Positions 34,185 to 44,536 of a stretch of DNA of 64,000 nucleotides are shown here, in pieces. A program made the position numbers and the translations under genes. The first letter of the stretch is position 1, and every line of letters begins with the position of its first letter. This DNA is from Plasmodium coatneyi (taxonomy: Eukaryota; Apicomplexa; Aconoidasida; Haemosporida; Plasmodiidae), in assembly GCF_001680005.1 (NCBI RefSeq), contig NC_033562.1:434001-498000 (forward strand), read 5' to 3'. The notes below the pieces were generated by a model, which made no database searches, was not told where the DNA came from, and saw only the letters and a list, made by a program, of their open reading frames with translations.

Positions 34185-35111
34185 ATGATGAGAACAAGGT
34201 GCCTGGAGAAGCAAATCGAGACGTTGAAAAAGTGCCAGCTATTATCAGAAGCGGAAGTGAAGCATCTGTGTGAGCAAGCTAAACTAATCCTCGTCAACCA
34301 AGAAAATATAAAGCACGTCAATCTTCCAGTAGTCGTTTGTGGAGACATACATGGACAATTCCATGACCTGACGGAGCTCTTTCACATAGGCAATGAACCA
34401 CCAGAAGTGAATTACATTTTCCTGGGTGATTATGTAGACCGGGGTAAATACAGCGTAGAAACCTTCCTTTTGCTACTAGCCCTGAAGATAAAGTACCCAA
34501 ATGAAATTACCCTACTAAGGGGAAATCATGAAAGCAGACAAATTACCGAAGTGTATGGATTTTATGATGAGTGCATTAAAAAATATGGGTCGATAAATGT
34601 ATGGAAATACTGCACCGACTTGATGGATTATCTTTCCATCGGTGCAATCATTGAAAATAACTACTTCTGTATCCATGGGGGGTTATCTCCTTCCTTCAAT
34701 CAAATTGAAGACCTGAACAAAATTAATCGTTTTCAGGAAATCCCCAGGAATGGCTCCCTATGTGATATTATGTGGTCAGACCCGAACGATAAAGACGGAT
34801 GGGATAAAAGTCCAAGAGGTGCAGGACATTTATTTGGCCCAGACGTTGTTCATAAGTTTTGTCACCTAAACGACATTGAAGTCATTGCCAGGGCTCACCA
34901 GCTGGTCATGGAGGGGTACAAATGGTGGTTCGATAAAAAATTGGTCACCGTGTGGTCCGCGCCTAACTACTGCTACCGCTGCGGCAACATCGCCAGTATA
35001 ATGGAAATAGACGAGAACGAGACCTTCGAGTTTAAGTGCTTCGGACCATCTGCCGCTGAGAACAGCGCTAGCCACTTGGTGAAGAAGTACCCCCCGATAT
35101 ACTTCTCCTGA
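34185..35111 (+). CDS. PP2A-family phosphatase catalytic subunit (PP4/PP6 type)
   Basis: 308 residues from the ATG pair at 34185 (MMRTRCLEKQIETLKKC), nearly the length of human PP4 (307). An in-frame ATG at 34158 would add nine residues with no family match. All PPP signatures are present: GDIHGQF, GDYVDRG, RGNHESRQ, plus HGGLSP and the SAPNYCYRCGN segment that coordinates the second metal. QIETLKKCQLLSEAEVKHLC resembles the N-terminus of PP4. The C-terminus reads YPPIYFS instead of the DYFL that is methylated on PP2A/PP4, so that control may be absent or altered. It dephosphorylates Ser/Thr residues as the catalytic subunit of a complex. Assignment to PP4 rather than PP6 rests on the N-terminus only. 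Confidence 0.92.
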   Translation: MMRTRCLEKQIETLKKCQLLSEAEVKHLCEQAKLILVNQENIKHVNLPVVVCGDIHGQFHDLTELFHIGNEPPEVNYIFLGDYVDRGKYSVETFLLLLALKIKYPNEITLLRGNHESRQITEVYGFYDECIKKYGSINVWKYCTDLMDYLSIGAIIENNYFCIHGGLSPSFNQIEDLNKINRFQEIPRNGSLCDIMWSDPNDKDGWDKSPRGAGHLFGPDVVHKFCHLNDIEVIARAHQLVMEGYKWWFDKKLVTVWSAPNYCYRCGNIASIMEIDENETFEFKCFGPSAAENSASHLVKKYPPIYFS

Positions 35112-35761
35112 GGGGGATAACTACAAATCGGATTTACGTAACCAGCAGGAGGGTACAACCTCTCTGCAGTGAAATTCATCCTACATATAAGCGTTTTCAC
35201 GTGACGAGTCGAAAGGGACCCAAAAGTGTTACATATCGGAACGCTTATTTTCTATGTGTGTAAATTTTTTTTTTTTTTTTTTTTGTATGAACAAGCAATA
35301 TAATATGTGCCTATTTTTCGCTCCCTTTTGGCTAGCTAAACCGTTTTTTTATGAACACGAAATGTAATATATGTAGCTTTTTTTTTTTTTTTTTTTTTTT
35401 CCCGTCACCGCACTGCGTCCTGCAGACGAGTTGACGTCCTTCCTTCTGACTTGTCCGTAATTTAAAAGTTGAAAACGATTGGACAGATGTGTTACATAAC
35501 GGGTTTACCATTTCGATGCACGTGCGGGGGAGAAACGCCGCTTAGATGCTCTATACGCAAAAAAAGAAAAAAAAAAAAAAAAAAAAAAAAAAAAGGAGGA
35601 AAGGAAGGGGAGCTACCCATCAAGAGAGCTAACCAGACACATCGTACGATAACCTAACTTGGTTCCCACGGATCGCCTCACATGGGTCAGATTAACCAAA
35701 TTCGCGCATTATCCTTCAAGGAGGTAAAATCCCCCATTGAGCTGCCTCACCGGGGGCGAAC
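35112..35761. other. Intergenic between convergent genes
   Basis: T runs at 35267-35284 and 35379-35400 and an A run at 35572-35594. No supported gene. Confidence 0.6.
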
Positions 35762-37590
35762 CTACCCGATGGAGTCAAACTTGTGCAGCTTCTTCCTCCA
35801 GAGGTTGTACTTGGCCTGGAACTTTGCATTCGTAACGTTCTCATAAGCGTTGGGCGTGCTGGGGTCGTCATCCATCCTCTCCTCATACTTCACCAGCTTC
35901 ACATAATTCTTGTACTCCTTTGTGGATTTCCCCACGGCAATTTCCTTAAGTCGGCTGTTCACCCGATTGCTATTGGAGTTCACGAACGGGTCACTGAAGT
36001 GGCTCTGTATGTCTCCCAAGTAGTTAATAAAGTTCGCGTCGAAGTTTTTAAACTTTTCCATGTCGATATTATCGCTGCTCAGGTGGTTGTAGTGACTTAC
36101 GGTGGGTAGATGACTTTTGGGGGGCGTAGGCATATTTTCCATTATTCCTAAATGGCTGTTGTCTTGCTTGGCCATTTGGGGGAAATCTGCAATGGTGCCT
36201 TTCGTTACCATTTTTTTTTCCCCGGGCGGAACGGGTACTACATTTGTGCCATCCTTTGCCTTCACATTTACTGCTCCGTTGGTTGAATCCTTTGTAGGGG
36301 CTGCCTTCTCCTTCACCCTGCTCTTCACCTTCTTGGCCGGGTTGAGCGGTACGTTGTTGTCATCTACGGTCACATCGTGCGATAGTGTGCAGTTGAACTT
36401 AGAAGCCGTGCTGTTCTCGCAGAGCAAGGCTCTGTCTTTCCTCTTCTTCCCCTTATGGGGCGTCCCTTTAGACACTTCCCCCAGGACACTTCCCCCTTCC
36501 ACACTCTTCACATTGTCACCCCCTTTTTTCACAATGTATCGAGCGAAATAGGAATTCTTTATCGACTCTTTATCCACAGAAACATTTTTTATTTTGTTGT
36601 TCCTATTTCCTTTGTTCAGTGCAGATATGTTAGATGAGTTTTTCTTCTTCTTCCCTGCACTTGGTCTTTTCTCACTTACCTTCTTTGCACCTTCCATTGG
36701 GGATGGAGTACTTTCACTCTGCACGCTGACTCTTTTGAGAAGTTCCTTTTTGCTGCTTCCCTCCGTTGGTTTGTTCTCTTCATTGGGGTAATGCTCCCCT
36801 TTTTTATTCCCCTTTTCAGGGATGGTATTGCTGTTAGATGCTTCGTTGGGGGAATCCACCTTTGGGATTGACTTCTCTTCCTGGTTTAGCTCCCCATGGG
36901 ACGGACTCACCAATTTCTCACTCACACAGTTTTTCTCCTTTGTGACATCCTCCACCAACACACTTCCTAGTACACCTGTTTGTTCGTCTCCATTACTATG
37001 CACACTTTGTGAATCCTTGGGGGGCAATCCTTCCGTGTTCTTCCCTGACTGTCCCTCTTCTGTGTGGATTATCTCCCCGTTTGGAGCTGCACTGGGGAGG
37101 TTCCTTTCCCTTCCGTTGTCATTTCGCCAGTTGGTCATTTGCTCACTCGTTTTATCATCACCCAGAGGTGCCTTCTCCTTTTTCTCCCCAATGGACATAT
37201 TTTTTATTTTCAAATTTATCCCCACATTGCTGTTGTCCAGGTCTGCGTTGTATGAATTTAAGAAACTACTGTTTAGGTCCTTCTCCTGATTGTAGGGGAA
37301 TTTTTTCTTCTTGGCCTTCTCGGCAACATCTTCGTTGGCCGTGACTGAGTGGGAGAGGTCTGCGAGTTGGGGGGAGGGGGGAAAACCAAATGGGGAAAAG
37401 TTCAAATTGGGGGGGAGATAATTCACAGAGAGAGTGCAGAACTTCCTCTCCCCCCCTATATGCACAATGAGGGGAATTATTAACACTTGACGGAGTAACA
37501 CACACTAGGCGTGCCGTTTTTTTTTTTTTTTTTTGCGGTTCCCTTACTTGACTCGCTGGATAGCAGATCTACCCATCTAATTGTAGACAT
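35762..37590 (-). CDS. Histone stem-loop-binding (SLBP)-type RNA-binding domain protein
   Basis: Two exons, 37590-37548 and 37359-35762, joined in phase (TCA A|AC CTC), give 546 residues. The first ~470 are low complexity, Lys/Asn/Ser-rich and charged. The last 64 match the SLBP RNA-binding domain: SRLKEIAVGKSTKEYKNYV, then DPSTPNAYENV (family TPNKY, here residues 516-520), and YNLWRKKLHKFD (family LW..LH.WD). In animals SLBP binds the stem-loop at the 3' end of replication-dependent histone mRNAs and drives their processing and translation. The conserved Trp of the family's 'RSWDQQIK' is replaced by Phe. Whether Plasmodium histone mRNAs have such a stem-loop is not shown here, so the RNA target is open. 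Confidence 0.8.
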
Positions 37591-39587
37591 GTTGCTCCTC
37601 CTTCGTGGTAAGTCATGCAGTAAGCGGAAAGGAAGCCACCACACCAAGTGGAACACCACGTGGATTACAGAGCAGCATGCAATGCCTCTTGCAAAACAAC
37701 CAAAGAAGGGGACGTACTGAACGCAAGATATGCCTTCTTTTCCCCCCTTCACTGGGAATACCTATCTGCTCATTCGTTAAAACACCGTGGGCTAAACCCG
37801 CTGATCGGTCTTCCCTGTCTCCTCTCACCCCCTGTTGTATCGCAGTGCGGCTACCAGATTGGCAGGTTGCCAGACTGGCAGATTGTTACGTTGCCAACCT
37901 GCTCGGCTAATTGGAACAGATGCCGGGTTTTGCGGAGGAGGGGGAAACACAGCAGGGGGGGATGATAAAACAAAAAAATTGCAAAAAAAAGTCGTAACGT
38001 AGTGCCAAAACGGATGAGAAAATGAATAGAAAGGGGATCCCAATTCGCGCACGCGTGTGATAAAATGGGAACACGTAAGTTGTCCTTGTCGCATTGGTCG
38101 GGTCTGAAAGAGTTACCATTCGTGAGATTCACGAGTGAACTTTTTGATAACCGTTCAAAGCACACTAAATGGAAAATTACAACAAAAAAAAAAAAAAAAA
38201 AAAAAAAGAGATAAGGAGATAAAGAGAGAAAGAAAGGGAAAATTACAGATATTAAACCGCCCTCAATGCACAATCACACATGCATGTAAATTTCCGTGCG
38301 TGTGAGCATATTCCTTAAACCATCTTCGCACTGATGTACATACAAGAGTTCAGTTCATCACCCTAACGCTGACGTGTGCGGGGCCGAAGGGGGCTAACTG
38401 AGCTGTGAAAAATAGGCTTCGCGTTTTGTATGCACACAAGTGGTTATTCTTGTTCATTCGGTAAGGCTGAAACAACACGGGGGGACAGTCGCTTACGGGT
38501 GGGAGAGGATTTTTCTCTGCCCCATTTTGGCGGCACAAATGTGTTACGGCGAAATTGGGCAAAGTTGTAACGAAAGTTGTAACGAAGTTTATTGCAAACC
38601 TTGGCCCTGTTGCCTGCGCGTTTAGGCCGTACTTAACCGGAGACAGAGCTTCCGCCCCTTACGCAGATCGTTCTGCTTCCAAATGTGTGCCTTTAGCCAA
38701 AGGGACAATTACCCTCATGGGGATTTCTCATATTAAGGGGGGGATCCAGTACAGCGCTTTTTAAATATATACCAGTAGCGCATTGCGCGGAACGCCCGGT
38801 CTTAGGGGAGGCACGCGTAGAGACTGTTCCGGTTACTCGTCCAGCTGATCGGTTGCCCTCCATTGGAGCTTTTCCCCCCCAAGGCAAGTAGCGAATGGAC
38901 AAACACGCGGGGGATGAAAGGATGATAATGCGCAAAGGGGCGGAGCCCCCCCTTAGAAGCGAACGAAACAAAAAAAAAAAAAAAAAAAAAAAAAGGATAA
39001 ACCTCCTACCTTATTAACCGTTTACCTGATTAATCGCGTAGTCCACCGAACTAGGCAGGAAAGAAAAAAAGAGGCCATGTCCACCTTGCCCACTTTTTTC
39101 TCACAGTCGGAAAATGTAGGAGGGGAAATTAACCCCAATAAAGGCACTTCTTCCTTTTTCTCTCCTCAACAAAGTGCATTTATATTTTGCCCCTCGAAAA
39201 GCTTTTCAAAAAAAAATAAAAATGGACATATAGCGTAACACACGAACAGCAGTCTACTTTCACTTTTTACGCGTCCACCAGAGCGGCAGAAGGTGTGTCC
39301 GTTGGACCGAAATGGATAAAGGCCAAGTGCACAGTTGGACGCACGGAAAAAAGAAAAAAAAAAAAAAAAAAAATGCTTTAAATGGAAATAACCTACATGC
39401 TTGTCCGTCTCCCAAATCACGCGCATTAATTTTGCGAATAAGAGAAAATTCTGTTCGTCTCAGTTTAGCCTGTGAGGAGGAGCATCTAAAAGGGGAAGTG
39501 CAAGGCGATCACACGATCACTCTGGTACGTTGTGACATTTGCTCATTTCATTTTTCCGAACCAACCTTATCGAACTTGCCCTCAAAC
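37591..39587. other. Intergenic, divergent promoters
   Basis: 2 kb between the SLBP-type gene (minus) and the dynein light chain (plus). A runs at 38185-38206 and 38970-38994, A run at 39356-39373. ORFs on both strands lack protein-like features, apart from a 58-codon plus-strand ORF from 39077 that is AT-rich at its end and unconvincing. Confidence 0.55.
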
Positions 39588-40231
39588 ATGAATGACACGG
39601 AGAAGTTTGAGGTAATTGAAAGTAACGCCGAAGCATGCACCCTGCGTTGGCGATACGAAGGAGTACTACTTCGCCTGTCCTTTTTTTTCTCTTTCTTTGC
39701 TGCACCCCTACCCCTCTGCATGAAGCACAAATAAATCAACTATACTCCCCGTGTAGGATGAATTCGACATTGAGCTGATGGAGGAGATAGGCAAACAAGT
39801 AACTGCTCAACGAAAGAAGGAGACGTAACAGTGGAATTCCGCGACGGCGCATGTGGGACAAGCAAATATATCCACGTGATGTGCACTAAAAGGTGATGTT
39901 GAAAATATTACGGGTGTGTGTCTTTTTTTTTTTTTTTTTGCGCCAACTTTTACAAAGACCATTTCGCAGTTCCTGGAAAAAATGCACTACAATGACGAGA
40001 AAACCAATTTCTGGGTATCTCAAATTCTGGACACAACCTTGAAGGAGTTGTCCAAACTGAACAAGCCGTTCAAATACGTTGGTACGTTTGGCACTTCCCC
40101 TGAGAGGATGCAGGCATTGGGGAGCAAACAATCAACTAGGCAGCACAAAAAGAGAGGATAAAATTGCATAGTGTTGATTCCCCGTTGGAGTTGTTCACAC
40201 AGCTGACTAGCCAAACAGATGGCTAATCCTG

Positions 40232-40266
<35 letters not shown>

Positions 40267-40766
40267 CCAAAATAGCTACCTGCACTTTGATGGAGAAAAA
40301 CGGATCACCCCTAACAACATCGAACGTTTGTCTGTGGAACGAAAACTCCGACGGTGCGTAGTTAACAATGAGAGAAAAAGACACGTTTAGGAGAGAATCA
40401 ACGCCGCGCTGAAAAGAACAACTGCGCGAAATGTTAACCCAGGGTGGGTGCATGTTGGGGTGGGTGGGCACAAATGTTTCACACGTGAGTGAATGGACGC
40501 GAACGTGTGCACCCTATGGAAAGACCGAGCTGGAAAAGCCCCCCACACACAACTACAAGGAATGGGGATAAGAGAAAATTTGAAAACACCTGAGGGTTTA
40601 TCCCCCCCCTTCTGGTTTAAACATCCTATTTCACCTTTATTTTTTCACATTTTTTCCGTTTCCTTTGCGCCGCCCCGGTGACTCCCCGTCCGCAGGTCTT
40701 TGCAGCGTCCAAATGGGAAACGAAACACTGGATTGTATCCTCTGCATATATGCCATAAAAACGTGA
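39588..40766 (+). CDS. Dynein light chain, Tctex type
   Basis: Five exons, 39588-39611, 39757-39798, 39958-40081, 40276-40353 and 40696-40766, total 339 nt (112 residues), the size of animal DYNLT1 (113). All phases match. The first exon is only 24 nt (MNDTEKFE). Core motifs are NFWVSQILDTTLKELSKL, LNKPFKYVATCTLMEKNGSP, WNENSDGLCSVQMGNETLDC and a final CIYAIKT, corresponding to the family's GKPFKYIVTCVIMQKNGAG and NKTMYCIVSAF-type ends. It would dimerise and bind the dynein intermediate chain in cytoplasmic or axonemal dynein. The alternation of short exons and T-rich introns hides the gene from ORF scans. A 5' noncoding exon is possible. Confidence 0.88.
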
Positions 40767-41308
40767 AGCAAATTGCGCGGGAGGATTGGGTCCCTTCACT
40801 GGGTTTACTCCCCCCCTTTTGTCCATCGCGATTATTTATTTTTGCAATCCCTCAAGAATTCATCCCTATGTGTGCCCCGCCGTGTGATGCTTACCGCAAT
40901 TTTACGCACTCTTTTTTTTTTTTATCCCCCCACCTGGCCCGTTATATGAAATGCCTGTCTATGTGTGCACCTGGGTAAACTTCTAAACTAAATGTCCTTG
41001 TAAATAGGGGAACGCCCCTCTTCTTCTTCCTCCTTCGCCTGATAAGTTCATTAGAGGCTGCGTTCCACATAACTCCGCTGGCGACCGGTGAAAGGGGAAA
41101 AAAAAAAAAAAAAATCCATTTTAATACGTTCATGAAAAAAAGGGAAGTCCTATCTGTAGACGCACCCTTTTTGTGGCTTTTTTTTCCCTTCCATGTGGAT
41201 GACTACCCCCCTGTGAAAGTTTCCCCAAGAGGATCACCTCAAAAAATGTGAAAAGAAAAACTTTTCCATGTTTATAGCTTCACATGCAAAGGCATTCAAC
41301 ACACCAAA
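40767..41308. other. Intergenic
   Basis: Between two plus-strand genes. A T run at 40912-40923 and an A run at 41099-41114. No supported gene. Confidence 0.55.
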
Positions 41309-44256
41309 ATGGACGAGCTGTATCAGCACCTCAAAATGATGGACTACATCATTATATGCTTAACAAACAAGTACCGAATTGTTCATAACTATGTCCAAGG
41401 GGTGGCAGACGTTTTTGCAGTCACGATAGATGAATATCATAAGCTCATTCAGAAAATTATTTCTCTGTATAAAGAGAGTCTTTACAACTCTGTCCATGCT
41501 AACCTCGTCCAGCTGAAGAAAGATGTGGAGAGGCAACGGGCGCACGTAACAGAAGGAGCGGCAGGCACGGCACGTGCATAACATGACATGCTTAATATGA
41601 CATGCATAATATGACCTGCCTAATGCACAGATGAACCTGTTCCGCTGGACAAGGATACCCTCCCCTTTTTTCTTCCCCCACTTAAGGATAAAAACCTCAC
41701 GGAGATAAAGGAAAATTTAAAGAGGGCAATCAAACTGACCAAAACGGGTGAATTTTCCGCGGCAGTGGAAGCTCCAGAGAAGGTGAGCAGTCCCACCGTC
41801 TTACAATCGGTGTGGTATCATCGCATCGGTGGCGCCCCCTCAACATGGACGCTGTGCCTCTCTTCTCATGATAACTCCCTCCTCTCCCCAATTCGAAGAA
41901 GCAAATTCAAATGGACACTACCCTCAAAATCGACCCCCCCTATGACACGGCAGCCTTGTACAAAATTAGGCACTACAGGAATGCCTTCCTCAAGAGGTAC
42001 TCGACGATAACGAAGAACGACAACTACTTGGTAGGCAAAATGGGCAAGACACCTGATTGGGTGGCACGCCTCCTCTATATTCTCACCTGACAGGATAAAA
42101 CTACGCCACGAATTAGCTAAGCACATGGAAGGTATTTACCTTTCTATATCCATTGATACCACATGCAGAATGCAAATGAGCAGAGGAAGCGCTTCCTCCA
42201 GAAGCTGAAGAGTTCCGCGAAGGTAACCAAAGACAGGAACGACCAAGCCGATGGCATTTTCAAAGACGAACACAAAAACATGTTCAGAATTGTCAGCGAA
42301 AATTACATTTTTCAACAATCACAACAAATGAAGGAGATATTAATTGTAAATAAATTTCTGAACAAAGCCAAGGGTATAATAAGCGACGTGCCTCAGTTTC
42401 TGTGTAAGATTATTGACGAGTTCGAGAGGACGGAGTCGGTTGCCCAGGACAACATGTACCTCTTCGTCTTGCTGGCTTTGAACAAGTGGATCAAGAAGGT
42501 GGGTCTTCATTATGGCCAGTATTTTTGTGTCCATTTTTGTCATCATACTTCTGATCATTTATGCGATCATTTTTGTGATCCTTTTGGGTGTGCTTCCCTG
42601 ACGGGGCAACTATGTTATATTATACACCACCCCGTTTGTCTACCCCAGATAGTGACCCAGTGTGAGCGCTTCGTCTCATTGAAGAAAACCAAGGGGTACA
42701 AGAAAAAAACAGACAGCGTAGAAATACACAGAAAGATGAGTGATTACATGAATGACATCCTTCAGAGGGGAGCGGAGCAGACCATGGTGTTCAGCGAAGA
42801 GAAGACTCTCTTCCCCTACCCACCAAATATCCATTTCAACGTAAATACATCCTTCCTAACGTACTTCTTTTTTTATATGAATAAAAACTTATTCGACTTT
42901 GTGGAGGGTGTCTACTCCACCTCTACGAGGAAGAAGCCGGGACAAAACAATAAAAAAAAAAAGGTAAAATTGATTAAGTGTTATTCGGCAACAAAGGAGA
43001 GTAGCCTCTACATGAGTAGCGATATGTACAGTTACCAGTTTTGCAACGAGCACGAGGAGGAGCACCACCATCTGTCCAACCTGACGTTCCGCATAAATCG
43101 AGAAGACATCTACCCCAACATATTCTTAATTTGTAATTATCTCCTACTAGAAGAAACGAAAAAAATCATCACCTCAATTTATCAGATTCAGAGGGGATCC
43201 TTTGACCTCCTTCTATGCTACGATGCTTCCCTGATCATTCAGCTGATCATCTGTCTGTTTTCCAACTTGAAGGGGCTCTTCGATTGGGGCACAAACAACA
43301 TCCCTCCAACAACAACCGAAACGACGCCCCCACACAGGGCCGAAGAGGAAGAACCCTACTACGATGACCTACGCAAGTGCATTTCCGAAACGAAGATAAA
43401 TTACGTCACGTCAAATTCATACGTAAAATGTTTAGGCCACATAAGGTTGATGCTTTTGAATGTCCTGAAAATACTACATACCATGATAAAGGGGGGAGAT
43501 AGAAGCTATGTGTGCACCTTCTGGGAGAAGACACACGTCCCCATGGGGGAGGACAGCTACACACACGAAAGAGATCACCTCATACCTGTAAAAAACGTGT
43601 GCACCAAAAAAAATTGCTATTTCTTCCGTGAGGAAAAACGGGCTGACGAGTCGAAGGATGGACTAACTCAACAAACGGAGGAACAAACCAATAAAGCCAT
43701 ACAAAGGAGGGTACTATGTTACGACTTCTACAAATTCGTGATAGACCACGTGAAGGCGGTTAAGCTGCTAATGGAAAACAGGAGCAACAGGGAGGAGTAC
43801 ACAGGAATTCTCCTCAAGAGGAACAACCGGTACAACATCGACGGAGCAGCGAAGGGGAAGAAGAGTACCCCCGTGCGGGGACGCAAACCAGCAGTGAGGA
43901 AGCCTTCCAAAACGATTGGCCCTTCCGGTGGGGTAAGCAGTACACCGGTCCATCTCAACCCAACAGATGGTAAAGCCTCCCCGCAAATTGCAAATAAGCC
44001 GGTCCCGAAGGGTAAACCAGGCCAGAGAGGTCCCCCCAAGGGTGCTCCCCCAAAAAAGGGACCCCAGTCAAGTGTTAACCCCCCAGCACCAATCACAACA
44101 ACCCACACACAGATTGTCAAAACGCAGGTCACAAAAATCGGAAGAGGGCTATCATCTACCAAACTCATTTCACAGGATATAAGGAATAAAACCAAGCCTC
44201 CCCCTAAATGGGTGTCAAATTCGGGGAAAACGAGCGCTTCTTTCACCAAACAGTAG
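41309..44256 (+). CDS. Conserved hypothetical protein, about 800 aa, five exons
   Basis: Exons 41309-41545, 41687-41782, 41899-42030, 42169-42498 and 42649-44256, all phase 0, give about 800 residues. The last intron (42499-42648) is 150 nt and happens to be open, but its Cys/His/Phe-rich translation (HYGQYFCVHFCHHT) is unlike the flanking protein and it has GTGGGT and CCCCAG ends. The third acceptor is a tandem GAAG|AAG choice (41899 or 41902). The N-terminus (MDELYQHLKMMDYIIICLTN) and the middle are helical; the last ~110 residues are basic and Pro/Gly-rich (KGKPGQRGPPKGAPPKKGPQ), suggesting an unstructured, nucleic-acid- or partner-binding tail. No family recognised. It converges with fumarase 280 bp downstream. 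Confidence 0.85.
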
Positions 44257-44536
44257 CAACAAGTATATTTGCACAGAAAAAAATGTCACACGGGTCGTCC
44301 ACACCCAATGATGGACACGAAAATTAGCTTGCAAAAAAAAAAAAAAAAAACTTTCTGAAAAATGTTCGGCGGATCTATTTTACGGCCCAACTGGATGAAC
44401 GATTTGTGCAAACGTAGAGACCAAGCAGAAAAACCGTGGGAGGACAAAATCCGAATAACTTCCCCCTGGTGCACTGCGATAATTGAAAGATGATCCACAC
44501 AGATCATAGATTGGCTGCACTGAACTACGCTGCCTT

